A stretch of DNA of 64,000 nt, from NCBI GenBank assembly GCA_030686995.1, contig CM060693.1:117278728-117342727 (forward strand). Direction: 5' to 3'. Positions 1 through 12,440 of this stretch are shown here, one piece after another (the stretch's first letter is position 1; the number at the start of each line of letters is the position of its first letter). Source of the DNA: Artemisia argyi. Taxonomy: Eukaryota; Streptophyta; Magnoliopsida; Asterales; Asteraceae. The notes beneath the pieces are model-generated. The model did not search any database. It saw nothing but the letters and a program-made list of their open reading frames with translations, and was not told where the DNA came from. The position numbers and the translations under genes are program-made.

Positions 1-756
1 TGGATTTTAATCTCTTTACCAAAAGCCACCACTTCTGGAGTAGCCAGATGTATCGATTCAAGTAAGAACTATGGTCCACCTGATAACCATGTGATTTTGA
101 GCAAACCACCAGCTGTCAACGGATTTGATTAGTCTTTACCAAAAGCCGTTTGCTTCTGGACTAGCCAACTCTTGATGGACAAAGTCAACATCTTGGTGAG
201 CTGATTACCAATTATGGTTTTTCCGCTGCCTTTACCACAAGCCATAATCTTGCGGGCTAGCCAACTCATTCACTTTTTTGGATATAGCGAGTTGATATAG
301 CATACAATTTTGGGCAAATTGCAAGCCATAAACGGATTTGATATATCTTTACCAAGAGCCGTTTGCTCCTGGATTAGCCAATCCTTTTGTCGTTTAGACA
401 TGGCGGACTGATAACTAAAAAAATTTTGAAGCACAAGTGAAAAAAAATTTAAAATTTTTGAAATTTTGGCCAAAACGGGGGTACTGGATAGTAAAATGTG
501 ATAAAATTCGCTAGAATAGCGAAATACCCCCCCACACTTAGAATGAATATTGTCCACAATATTCAAAGTCCCGGCTATTATGCCGACTCTTTGAACGTAA
601 AAGGGCAACATTGCAAGCTAAATGTGGAAACACCATTTTGTTTTTCAGTTTATTTGTAACCACTGTAGGGGTAATTCCCCCACACTTAGGGTGAAAACCC
701 TAAGTACATGCTACTGTATTTGTTTACCGAGTCGCTAGCTTGACTCGACCCCGAAT
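1..756 (-). other. 3' untranslated region of element A with four repeated modules and hairpins
   Basis: No credible coding sequence. The plus strand shows four 33-34 nt modules at 14-46, 134-167, 230-263 and 347-380. Each begins CTTTACC and ends TAGCCA, and nearly all match the corresponding four modules of element B. Further on are a poly-C tract (527-533, a PPT-like G tract in the sense strand), a perfect hairpin at 545-564 (arms GAATATTGT and ACAATATTC), another CCCCCACACTTAG tract near 677-690 beside an inverted repeat (CTTAGGGT / ACCCTAAG), and the post-stop hairpin at 728-747. Confidence 0.65.
728..747 (-). promoter_or_regulatory. post-stop stem-loop of element A
   Basis: Perfect inverted repeat CGAGTC-N8-GACTCG starting about 10 bp after the ORF stop. 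Equivalent hairpins occur just after the ORF in elements B, D and E. The function is unknown; an RNA structure acting in export, packaging or 3' processing is inference. Confidence 0.5.
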
Positions 757-2649
757 TCATTGGTTCTTGGGGAAGCATGATGTGGGAGAAGCAATCTCAA
801 TCGGACTTTCATTCAAGATGTTTGGACAAACATTTGAAGCACGTGAAAGTTCCACACCGATGAGATAAGTACCCGGCTCAAGATAATGATACATGAAAAT
901 GCCGGGATCAATGATGGTATCTTCATTCCCGAAGGAGTGAAGAAGAGAGGAAGTCACCGAGAATGTCATGAGAACAATCATGAAAAGATGCTCATCCTCA
1001 AGTTTAGTTTCCTGAATTTGGATTTTGTTGGTTAAGCTCTTAGGGTTAGAAAACATCCCGGGAGGGAGGGTGGGATAATTTGTCATAGAAATACAAATTC
1101 TCATGATTGAGAATCTTTCCCCCCGATCTTGATGTTTCTTGCCATCATACTCCGGAAGAGTCATGATAAGGTGATCAATGATGGGCTCAGAAGGCATTTC
1201 ATCAACATCAATGATGTCTCCATAAGATAAAGAATTTTCATCAGTGTTTGAATCACTAAGCCCGGTTTTGAGATAGGAATTGAGTGATGGATCATCATTC
1301 AATAAGCTTTCAAGGAAAAGAATATCCCCCTCAGAATCAAGATAGTTATCATCAACTTCATACGAAGTTGAACTATCTAGGGCAAGGAATGCTTCGACAT
1401 CCTCCATATCATCTTTGAAATCAATGAGATCATCATCACATCCCGATGGAAGTAGATTGGTGTGAGTGAGTTCATCGGCGAACTCCTCGAGAAGAAAGTC
1501 AACATTAGAGTGGGGAAGGGATGCATCAACATACTCAATGTCTCCATAAGATAAACAATCATCACTGGAATCAGAGACAGTCTCAATTTGATCATTTGGA
1601 TTATCAGGGGGTGAAGGAATATCACACGCTTGCTCAAAAGTTCCCTGTGACTCTCTCGGGATTGGGACAAGGATCTCAACACTAGACTTTATTAATTCGT
1701 CCGATTCCTTATTAGGAACAGCGCTAAGATGCTCATCCCCCATGTTTAGAGCGTGAGTGTGAACTTCGGGTGTGATAACAATAGACTGAGGGAGATGAGA
1801 GGAGCTAGCATTCATGGATTGTACAAGTTCCATTTGATCTTCTGCTAGTAATTTCTCCGTCTCAGTATTTTCTCCCTGATTTTCAATGGGAGGAATCACA
1901 AATGATGAATCTGACGAACCCTTATAAAATTGAAGGATATCAAAGGTATCTTCATTATCACTATCATCATCACAGTCTAAAAGAGCAGCTTTACGAAATT
2001 TGGCACTTGTTATAGCTGCTTGTTTTAAGACTAGCAATTCTTCCATGCTCAATTCGTTTCTAGCATCTCGTTCTTCAGCAAGTAATTCTGCTGTAGATTT
2101 CTCACGAGAGTCTCGAAACGATGTAGTAACCAACTCCTCCTTAAGTTCTTTCAATATATCAAGAGCCTTTAGTAAAAGGTCTTGCTCAGTATCATGAGGA
2201 GTTGATTGGATCATATGGTACTGTGGAGGTGGGTCTGAAAATGAATAGTCGTAATTGTTACAAGGAAATGGATTCCTTGTTTGACAATCCGAGCTAGAGT
2301 GTGGACATCCACAGTAATCACAAGAGTAAAACTGATGTGGCTGTGGGTTGTATGTGCTTGAGTTGTAACTGTTATCAGGAAACTGCTCATAGACAAGCGT
2401 GTTTCCCGATTGACAATCAGAACTGTAATGTGAACCACCACAGTACTCACAACAGTAAAACTGTTGAGTCTCATGGTGTGGTAGCTGATGGAATGAATCA
2501 GTGGTGTCATGGTAGGAATAGGGATTCTGGTTATAGACAGACCCGTTTCCTGACTCTACCATGCCACAGCTGGGGCAATTGCCACCATTATAAGGATTAC
2601 CACACCAATGCCAAATAAGAAAGTGTGGATGAGACATAGAAAGAATCAA
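757..2649 (-). CDS. gag-like zinc-knuckle protein of element A (630 aa)
   Basis: An uninterrupted 630-codon frame about 270 bp inside the PBS. The N-terminus is Cys/Tyr/Asn-rich with two knuckle-like modules, C67-x2-C70-x3-H74-x4-C79 and C110-x2-C113-x3-H117-x4-C122, plus an earlier Cys pair (C25, C28). A Glu/Lys/Leu-rich stretch around residues 155-215 is likely coiled coil. A long acidic, Ser-rich, disordered-looking tail follows, ending in a conserved block before the stop. It aligns along its length with the ORF of element B but lacks about 150 N-terminal residues present there. The spacing is close to the retroviral nucleocapsid knuckle but one residue short. I recognise the general type from Asteraceae gypsy-associated proteins. 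A nucleic-acid-binding Gag-like role is inference; no enzymatic domain is present. Confidence 0.7.
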   Translation of the reverse strand: MILSMSHPHFLIWHWCGNPYNGGNCPSCGMVESGNGSVYNQNPYSYHDTTDSFHQLPHHETQQFYCCEYCGGSHYSSDCQSGNTLVYEQFPDNSYNSSTYNPQPHQFYSCDYCGCPHSSSDCQTRNPFPCNNYDYSFSDPPPQYHMIQSTPHDTEQDLLLKALDILKELKEELVTTSFRDSREKSTAELLAEERDARNELSMEELLVLKQAAITSAKFRKAALLDCDDDSDNEDTFDILQFYKGSSDSSFVIPPIENQGENTETEKLLAEDQMELVQSMNASSSHLPQSIVITPEVHTHALNMGDEHLSAVPNKESDELIKSSVEILVPIPRESQGTFEQACDIPSPPDNPNDQIETVSDSSDDCLSYGDIEYVDASLPHSNVDFLLEEFADELTHTNLLPSGCDDDLIDFKDDMEDVEAFLALDSSTSYEVDDNYLDSEGDILFLESLLNDDPSLNSYLKTGLSDSNTDENSLSYGDIIDVDEMPSEPIIDHLIMTLPEYDGKKHQDRGERFSIMRICISMTNYPTLPPGMFSNPKSLTNKIQIQETKLEDEHLFMIVLMTFSVTSSLLHSFGNEDTIIDPGIFMYHYLEPGTYLIGVELSRASNVCPNILNESPIEIASPTSCFPKNQ

Positions 2650-2918
2650 ATGTGTATAGAGGGGTAGGGATGAAGAATCAAAGATGTGAGAGGGTAAAGG
2701 AGAATGTTTTTGGATTTTTGGATAAATATTTTGTACAAATAAGAAAGAAAATGTTTTTGTGTTTTTTGTGTTCGTTGAAAACTGAGTTTAAAATGTTTTC
2801 GGGAACAGTTTTGTTTTTATATGAAAATAAGAAGATAATATGAACAAGGGTGGTAAATATACAATGGATGTATCCCGATTCACTAATACGCAAAACCGTT
2901 TAGAATAGTGCGCACACC

Positions 2919-2936
2919 TCCCCAGCAGCGGCGCCA
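2919..2936 (-). other. primer binding site of element A (tRNA-Asp type), copy 1
   Basis: In sense this reads TGGCGCCGCTGCTGGGGA, close to the complement of the 3' end of plant tRNA-Asp. It starts six bases inside the LTR end at 2943. Copies lie at 5944-5961 (with a GC to CC change) and 8964-8981 in the other tandem units. Confidence 0.75.
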
Positions 2937-5490
2937 AAATTTTGATTGGCTCAGAACAGTCAACTTAAATTAACCAAGTATATGGTCAACATAGTCAAAC
3001 TCCTTAGGCTCAATGCTCCGCGGAATATAGGGTTTCCCCGGGTCGTTATGTCCCAGCGAGGTATGAATTGTTATCAAACGGGTTTGTGATCGGGTGAATT
3101 TGGACAGGAAAGAGTTTGTGATTGATTACACTACTGAATTTACAAAAAAATAGCTTAAATATGCAATATAAACGATTACGTGAAAGCTAGATACTTAAAA
3201 TGTTTAATATCTAAAAACGCGTACGTTTACATTTTAAATAACGTAAACGTACAAAATAAAAAGTGAAAACTGAAATCTGAAAACCACAGGGGGTGAAAAT
3301 GACTTTTTTACAAACCAAAGGATAAAAGAAAATTTTTAGAAAAAGAAAATAAATTTTTACACTAATTAATTACTTAATATTAATTAAATATTATTTAATA
3401 CTAATTATAAATATTTAAATAACTTAAATACAACATAATATTATTTAAATACTAGAAAAATGAAAATTAAATTTCTAAAATTATAAAATAACTAAAAACT
3501 AATTATAAAACTAAAAATATGTATTTTTGACTATTATTATATTAATTAATTACTAATTAAGTATTAATTACCTAATTAAACTAATTTGAATTATTAAAAA
3601 TACTAAAAAGACTTAGATGATTATAGAAAATTTTATATATCTAATTAACCATCACGGGAATCCTAGAAAAATATAAAAAGTTTGTTTTATATATTCTTAC
3701 ACTATTTTACTAATTATTATATTAAATATTAATTAATTACTATTTAAACTATTTAAATTATAAAAAATAGAAAATGAATAGTAAAAATTATAGAAAAATT
3801 CCTAAAATTATATTATATTATATAAAAGCTAGAAAAAATATAAAAACTAGGTGTTACTTTATAAAAACTAATTATGCTATTTAATACTTAATTATTAATA
3901 AAACTAATATTAAATCTAATAAATACCAAATGATAATATAAAAATCTGAGAAAATTATTAAAATTACTTTAACATTAAGGAAATTAATGAAAATATAAAA
4001 ATTTAGGTTACTTAATAAAAATCTAAAAATGAAAATTAAAAAGATAAATCAAATTAAATAGAAACTATCACTTATTTTTAAATTGGATTTTCTGTTTTTT
4101 TTTTCTTTTATAAAACTATTTTTATACTAAAATCAAACAACTTTTATGAAAACAACTTTTGTGGAACTTAAAAATAAGCTGGGAATGGGCTTAATAGCTT
4201 GACAGTTTGACTTTTGGTCAAACTAGCCAAGCAAAAGCTTGAATAAGCTACCATAAGCTGCCACCATGATAGATAAGATAAAACAACTTATAATAACTTG
4301 GAATAAACAAAAATGAAGTGGAAAAACTCAAGCCATAGGCTGTGATAAGCAATAAGCAATCCTCAAACAACACAGACCAAATAGGTCCAAATGGTCAACT
4401 ACCAGGCCTAATTTAGCTGAGGGCAAGGGCTTGGGAGCTTAGAACAAGGTTGGATTCTTCTAGACAGCTAGGAGAGCTATCCAAAGAATCAAATTTGGTC
4501 TTGTGGGGCCCACTAATGAAGCCTAGGGGGAGGTTGGAAACTGGGGTGTGGGAGCAATCTGCTGATGCAGGGGAGAATACTCCCCCTGCAGGTGTGTTTG
4601 AACAAGGATGGGGCCCACAGCAAAATTCATAAAATTATAGAAACTATGGGATTTTAAAGATGAGCTGGGGGGGTTATGATTCCTAAAAGTTACAAGGTCT
4701 AAAACCAAGTACAAAAATCTACAAAATTCTTGGAAGATTTGCAATTCTGCACAAGGAAAAAAAATTGACTTTTAAAGTAAACATGCAAGGTTGACTATTT
4801 TGAGGTTTGATCCTGTCTAATCTGCCTAATACGTTGTATTAAGCTACCAAATGATGAAATTAACTTATCCTAACAACTAATAAGATGAAATGCATGATTA
4901 TGACACCCCACCTTTCTAACAGTGAACTGAGATGGATTTTAAAGATGAAACTTGACTTTTGTCCAAAAGACCAAATGTTTTTATGCTTTTATTGTTCCAA
5001 TATGACCTAATGCAGTGTGTGTAAACTGAAATTGACTCCTAAAAGTGACAAGAGCACTAAGCAACAAGCTGAACCAAACACCACTTTAACTTGGACTGTT
5101 TTTGAGATAGTGAGGGAAATGGTGAACCTAGACAACACTACTGATTCTAACCTAAATTATAAGCTATAGGGACAAGTTAAAAGCTATTTTAATCAGGGAC
5201 TAAACACAATAACAAGCACAAACTAAAAATGGGAAATTGAAATATAGATATGAACCAAGAGAATGATTTATGATGGAACTTAAAGCTACAAACCTCAAAC
5301 CAGAAGCTTAAAGCTTATGAGAGCTTGATACCAAGCTGAATGGAACAGAAAACAATCCCATACACCCTGATAAATCCCTTATTCACCATAATGCCCTTCT
5401 GTTGACTTTTGTTGACTTGTGGAAAACTTTTGCTAAATCAGTTAGTGTTGAACACTAATCCCACTAATAGCTATATTGAGCTATATTGAG

Positions 5491-5671
5491 TCTCATGGTG
5501 TGGTAGCTGATGGAATGAATCAGTGGTGTCATGGTAGGAATAGGGATTCTGGTTATAGATAGACCCGTTTCCTGACTCTACCATGCCACAACTAGGGCAA
5601 TTGCCACCATTATAAGGATTACCACACCAATGCCAAATAAGAAAGTGTGGATGAGACATAGAAAGAATCAA
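5491..5671 (-). pseudogene. duplicated 5' fragment of the element A ORF (unit 2)
   Basis: About 60 codons identical or nearly so to the start of the 630-aa ORF, then running into LTR sequence at the tandem junction (near 5490) and stopping. It retains the first Cys pair but no complete knuckle. It is a by-product of the tandem duplication. The associated PBS copy (5944-5961) carries a substitution in the usually invariant GGCGCC core. Confidence 0.75.
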
Positions 5672-8510
5672 ATGTGTATAGAGGGGTAGGGATGAAGAAT
5701 CAAAGATGTGAGAGGGTAAAGGAGAATGTTTTTGGATTTTTGGATAAACATTTTGTACAAATAAGAAAGAAAATGTTTTTGTGTTTTTTGTTTTCGTTGA
5801 AAACTGAGTTTAAATTTTTTTTCGGGAACAGTTTTGTTTTTATATGAAAATAAGAAGATAATATGAACAAGGGTGGTAAATATACAATGGATGTATATCC
5901 CGATTCACTAATACGCAAAACCGTTTAGAATAGCGCGCACACCTCCCCGGCAGCGGCCCCAAAATTTTGATTGGCTCAGAACAGTCAACTTAAATTAGCC
6001 AAGTATATGGTCAACATAGTCAAACTCCTTAGGCTCAATGCTCCGCGGAATATAGGGTTTCCCCGGGTCGTTATGTCCCAGCGAGGTATGAATTGTTATC
6101 AAACGGGTTTGTGATCGTGTGAATTTGGGCAGGAACGGGTTTGTGATTGATTACACTACTGAATTTACAAAGAAATAGCTTAAATATGCAATATAAACGA
6201 TTACGTGAAAGCTAGATACTTAAAATGTTTAATATCTAAAAACGCGTACGTTTACATTTTAAATAACATAAACGTGCAAAAAAAAAGTGAAAACTGAAAT
6301 CTAAAAACCCACAGGGGGTGAAAATGACTTTTTTACAAACCAAAGGATAAAAGAAAATTTTTAGAAAAAGAAAATAAATTTTTACACTAATTAATTACTT
6401 AATATTAATTAAATATTATTTAATACTTATTATAAATATTTAAATAAATTAAATACAATATAATATTATTTAAATACTAGAAAAATGAAAATTAAATTTC
6501 TAAAATTATAAAATAACTAAAAACTAATTATAAAACTAAAAATATGTATTTTTGTCTTTTTGTGATTTTTATATTAATTAATTACTAATTAAGTATTAAT
6601 TACCTAATTAAATTAATTTGAATTATTAAAAATACTAAAAAGACTTAGATGATTATAGAAAATTTTATATATCTAATTAACCATCACAGGAATCCTAGAA
6701 AAATATAAAAAGTTTGTTTTATATATTTTTACACTATTTTACTAATTATTATATTAAATATTAATTAATTACTATTTAAACAATTTAAATTATAAAAAAT
6801 TGAAAATGAACAGTAAAAATTATAGAAAAATTTCTAAAATTATATTATATTATATAAAAGAAAGAAAAAATATAAAAACTAGGTGTTACTTTATAAAAAC
6901 TAATTATGCTATTTAATACTTAATTATTAATAAAACTAATATTAAATCTAATAAATACCAAATTATAATATAAAAATCTGAGAAAATTATTAAAATTACT
7001 TTAACATAAAAGGAAATTAATAAAAATATAAAAATGTAGGTTACTTAATAAAAATCTAAAAATGAAAATTAAAAAGATAAATCAAATTAAATAGAAACTA
7101 TCACTTGTTTTTAAATTGGATTTTCTGTTTTTTTTCTTTTATAAAACTATTTTTATACTAAAATCAAACAACTTTTATGAAAACAACTTTTGTGGAACTT
7201 AAAAATAAGCTGGGAATGGGCTTAATAGCTTGACAGTTTGACTTTTGGTCAAACTAGCCAAGCAAAAGCTTGAATAAGCTACCATAAGCTGCCACCATGA
7301 TAGATAAGATAAAACAACTTATAATAACTTGGAATAAACAAAAATGAAGTGGAAAAACTCAAGCCATAGGCTGTGATAAGCAATAAGCAATCCTCAAACA
7401 ACACAGACTAAATAGGTCCAAATGGTCAACTACCAGGCCTAATTTAGCTGGGGGCAAGGGCTTGGGAGCTTAGAACAAGGCTGGATTCTTCTAGACAGCT
7501 AGGAGAGCTATCCAAAGAATCAAATTTGGTCTTGTGGGGCCCACTAATGAAGCCTAGGGGGAGGTTGGAAACTGGGGTGTTGGAGCAATCTGCAGATGCA
7601 GGGGAGAATACTCCCCCTGCAGGTGTGTTTGAACAAGGATGGGGCCCACAGCAAAATTCATAAAATTATAGAAACTATGGGATTTTAAAGATGAGCTGGG
7701 GGGTTATGATTCCTAAAAGTTACAAGGTCTGAAACCAAGTACAAAAATCTGCAAAATTCTTGGAAGATTTGCAATTCTGCACAAGGAAAAAAAATTGACT
7801 TTTAAAGTAAACATGCAAGGTTGACTATTTTGAGGTTTGATCCTGTCTAATCTGCCTAATATGTTGTATTAAGCTACCAAATGATGAAATTAACTTATCC
7901 TAACAACTAATAAGATGAAATGCATGATTATGACACCGTACCTTTCTAACAGTGAACTGAGATGGATTTTAAAGATGAAACTTGACTTTTGTCCAAAAGA
8001 CCAAATGTTTTTATGCTTTTATTGTTCCAATATGACCTAATGCAGTGTGAGTAAACTGAAATTGACTCCTAAAAGTGACAAGAGCACTAAGCAACAAGCT
8101 GAACCAAAAACTACTTTAACTTGGACTGTTTTTGAGATAGTGAGGGAAATGGTGAACCTAGACAACACTACTGATTCTAACCTAAATTATAAGCTATAGG
8201 GACAAGTTAAAAGCTATTTTAATCAGGGACTAAACACAAGAACAATCACAAACTTAAAATGGGAAATTGAAATATAGATATGAACCAAGAGAATGATTTA
8301 TGATGGAACTTAAAGCTACAAACCTCAAACCAGAAGCTTAAAGCTTATGAGAGCTTGATACCAAGCTGAATGGAACAGAAAACAATTCCATACACCCTGA
8401 TAAATCCCTTATTCACCATAATGCCCTTCTGTTGACTTTTGTTGACTTGTGGAAAACTTTTGCTAAATCAGTTAGTGTTGAACACTAATCCCACTAATAG
8501 CTATATTGAG

Positions 8511-8691
8511 TCTCATGGTGTGGTAGCTGATGGAATGAATCAGTGGTGTCATGGTAGGAATAGGGATTCTGGTTATAGATAGACCCGTTTCCTGACTCTA
8601 CCATGCCACAGCTGGGGCAATTGCCACCATTATAAGGATTACCACACCAATGCCAAATAAGAAAGTGTGGATGAGACATAGAAAGAATCAA
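8511..8691 (-). pseudogene. duplicated 5' fragment of the element A ORF (unit 3)
   Basis: Same truncated start of the zinc-knuckle ORF as in unit 2, again ending a few codons past the tandem junction at 8510/8511. The upstream leader and PBS copy (8964-8981, intact GGCGCC core) are present. No promoter belongs to this unit alone, because the LTR TATA box lies outside the duplicated block. Confidence 0.75.
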
Positions 8692-11600
8692 ATGTGTATA
8701 GAGGGGTAGGGATGAAGAATCAAAGATGTGAGAGGGTAAAGGAGAATGTTTTTGGATTTTTGGATAAACATTTTGTACAAATAAGAAAGAAAATGTTTTT
8801 GTGTTTTTTGTGTTCGTTGAAAACTGAGTTTAAATTTTTTTTCGGGAACAGTTTTGTTTTTATATGAAAATAAGAAGATAATATGAACAAGGGTGGTAAA
8901 TATACAATGGATGTATATCCCGATTTACTAATACGCAAAACCATTTAGAATAGCGCCCACACCTCCCCGGCAGCGGCGCCAAAATTTTGATTGGCTCAGA
9001 ACAGTCAACTTAAATTAACCAAGTATATGGTCAACATAGTCAAACTCCTTAGGCTCAATGCTCCGCGGAATATAGGGTTTCCCCGGGTCGTTATGTCCCA
9101 GCGGTGTATGAATTGTTATCAAACGGGTTTGTGATCGGGTGAATTTGGACAGGAACGGGTTTGTGATTGATTACACTACTGAATTTACAAAGAAATAGCT
9201 TAAATATGCAATATAAACGATTACGTGAAAGCTAGATACTTAAAATGTTTAATATCTAAAAACGCGTACGTTTTCATTTTAAATAACGTAAACGTACAAA
9301 ACAAAAAGTGAAAACTGAAATCTGAAAACCCACAGGGGGTGAAAATGACTTTTTTACAAACCAAAGGGTAAAAGAAAATTTTTAGAAAAAGAAAATAAAT
9401 TTTTACACTAATTAATTACTTAATATTAAATAAATATTATTTAAAGTTATTATAAATATTTAAATAACTTAAATACAATATAATATTATTTAAATACTAG
9501 AAAAATGAAAATTAAATTTCTAAAATTATAAAATAACTAAAAACTAATTATAAAACTAAAAATATGTATTTTTGTCTTTTTGTGATTTTTATATTAATTA
9601 ATTACTAATTAAGTATTAATTACCTAATTAAACTAATTTGAATTATTAAAAATACTAAAAAGACTTAGATTATTATAGAAAATTTTATATATCTAATTAA
9701 CCATCACAGGAATCCTAGAAAAATATAAAAAGTTTGTTTTATATATTTTTACACTATTTTACTAATTATTATATTAAATATTAATTAATTACTATTTAAA
9801 CTATTTAAATTATAAAAAATAGAAAATGAACAGTAAAAATTATAGAAAAATTCCTAAAATTATATTATATTATATAAAAGCTAAAAAAAAATAAAAACTA
9901 GGTGTTACTTTAGAAAAACTAATTATGCTATTTAATAATTAATTATTAATAAAACTAATATTAAATCTAATAAATACCAAATGATAGTATAAAAATCTGA
10001 GAAAATTATTAAAATTACTTTAACATAAAAGGAAATTAATAAAAATATAAAAATGTAGGTTACTTAATAAAAATCTAAAAATGAAAATTAAAAAGATAAA
10101 TCAAATTAAATAGAAACTATCACTTGTTTTTAAATTGGATTTTCTGTTTTTTTTTTCTTTTATAAAACTATTTTTATACTAAAATCAAACAACTTTTATG
10201 AAAACAACTTTTGTGGAACTTAAAAATAAGCTGGGAATGGGCTTAATAGCTTGACAGTTTGACTTTTTGTCAAACTAGCCAAGCAAAAAGCTTGAATAAG
10301 CTACCATAAGCTGCCACCATGATAGATAAAATAAAACAACTTATAATAACTTGGAATAAACAAAAATGAAGTGGAAAAACTCAAGCCATAGGTTGTGATA
10401 AGCAATAAGCAATCCTCAAACAACACAGACCAAATAGGTCCAAATGGTTAACTACCAGGCCTAATTTAGCTGAGGGCAAGGGCTTGGGAGCTTAGAACAA
10501 GGTTGGATTCCTCTAGACAGCTAGGAGAGCTATCCAAAGAACCAAATTTGGTCTTGTGGGGCCCACTAATGAAGCCTAGGGTTAGGTTGGAAACTGGGGT
10601 GTTGGAGCAATCTGCTGATGCAGGGGAGAATACTCCCCCTGCAGGTGTGTTTGAACAAGGATGGGGCCCACAGCAAAATTCATAAAATTATAGAAACTAT
10701 GGGATTTTAAAGATGAGCTGGGGGGTTATGATTCCTAAAAGTTACAAGGTCTGAAACCAGGTACAAAAATCTACAAAATTCTTGGAAGATTTTCAATTCT
10801 GCACAAGGAAAAAAAATTGACTTTTAAAGTAAACATGCAAGGTTGACTATTTTGAGGTTTGATCCTGTCTAATCTGCCTAATATGTTGTATTAAGCTACC
10901 AAATGATGAAATTAACTTATCCTAACAACTAATAAGATGAAATGCATGATTATGACACCGTACCTTTCTAACAGTGAACTGAGATGGATTTTAAAGATGA
11001 AACTTGACTTTTGTCCAAAAGACCAAATGTTTTTATGCTTTTATTCTTCCAATATGACGTAATGCAGTGTGAGTAAACTGAAATTGACTCCTAAAAGTGA
11101 CAAGAGCACTAAGCAACAAGCTGAACCAAACACCACTTTAACTTGGACTGTTTTTTAGATAGTGAGGGAAATGGTGAACCTAGACAACACTACTGATTCT
11201 AACCTAAATTATAAGCTATAGGGACAAGTTAAAAGCTATTTTAATCAGGGACTAAACACAATAACAAGCACAAACTAAAAATGGAAAATTGAAATATAGA
11301 TATGAACCAAGAGAATGATTTATGATGGAACTTAAAGCTACAAACCTCAAACCAGAAGCTTAAAGCTCATGAGAGCTTGATACCAAGCTGAATGGAACAG
11401 AAAACAATCCCATACACCCTGATAAATCCCTTATTCACCATAATGCCCTTCTGTTGACTTTTGTTAACTTGTGGAAAACTTTTTCTAAATCAGTTAGTGT
11501 TGAACACTAATCCCACTAATAGCTATATTGAGCTATATTGAGCTTGAATAAACTAGACTTAAGCTTGTTTAAGCTTATAAAAGCTATTTGAGCAAAATTG

Positions 11601-11931
11601 ATTTTTCACTCCAAATTATAAAAATGAACTAGCACCAAATTGCAACAAGGAACTGAGTACTTTTATTAAAAAATAACTTGAGTATTGAAAAAGAGATTAC
11701 AAGACTTAATTATAAAGTTTACATTAATTTAAATTACATTTTGACCTAATTTACTGATGAGTGTGTAAATACTCATCATTTTATACCAATCTGAACTGCC
11801 AAAACATCCAAAAAACACTCAATATTGCATCAAAATAGTGAAAATATCCCAGGAATGTGTTTTATATGTTTCAAATGCAAAATAATCAAAAACAGATGAA
11901 AAACGCATAAAGTTTGCATAATTGGCAGTTT

Positions 11932-12440
11932 CAGTCCCTCAAGTTTCATAAATTGGCAAAACTAGTCCCTGAAGGTTTAAAATTAATAAAAAGTCAAATT
12001 TAGTCCATGGGAAGTCAAACATGTTCACAAATAGTCCCTGGATGGAAGTTTACACAAACTGGAAATTTTTACCCCTCAAAATCCAAAATGGGCATAAAAG
12101 GTCCCTGAATTTTCAGAACTTGACAAAACCAGTCCCTGGTGAAATATTTGTGAAAGAAAGTCAATATGGTCCTTGGGAATTCAAAATTTATCATAATTAG
12201 TCCCTGGGTTTAAACTTTGGAAAATTTCAATTTTGGTCCTCCAAGTTTGTAAAATTACAGTTTTAGTCCCTGGAGTTTTTAAAATGATAAATTGATATTT
12301 ATGGTCCTTTGGTTTGTCTAACTTGACAGGTTTGGTCCTTTTTATGACTTTGGAACATTTACAAAACCAGCCCTTCAAATTCAGAATTATACAAAATTGG
12401 TCCTTGTGCTTTTTAACAACAAAACCAAATCCGGACCCTT
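11932..12440 (+). repeat. degenerate short-period repeat in LTR C (TAGTCCCTGG phrase)
   Basis: The words TAGTCCCTGG, GGTCCTT or close variants recur about sixteen times, spaced roughly 30-40 bases apart, with AT-rich spacers such as AAATTT. The same array is recognisable in the LTRs of B (about 21345-21800) and A (about 23990-24480) on the opposite strand. Confidence 0.65.

Larger units (their letters stand above)
2469..11541. repeat. tandem triplication of a 3.02-kb block (gag start + leader + PBS + most of the LTR)
   Basis: The block starting with TCTCATGGTGTGG recurs at 2469, 5491 and 8511, giving units of 3022, 3020 and about 3031 bp. Each unit runs from codons near the ORF start through leader, PBS and LTR 3' part to a point inside the LTR (CTATATTGAG). 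The junctions share the short word TTGAG between the ORF side and the LTR side. Units 1 and 3 end with two copies of CTATATTGAG, unit 2 with one. Units 2 and 3 share several variants absent from unit 1. After unit 3 the LTR continues normally (11542 onward). Confidence 0.9.

Noticed and set aside
4450..4632. 60-codon frame recurring in the tandem units (also 10503-10685)
   Set aside because: It lies inside the LTR, is broken in unit 2 and has no start context or homolog. Its recurrence is due to the tandem repeat.
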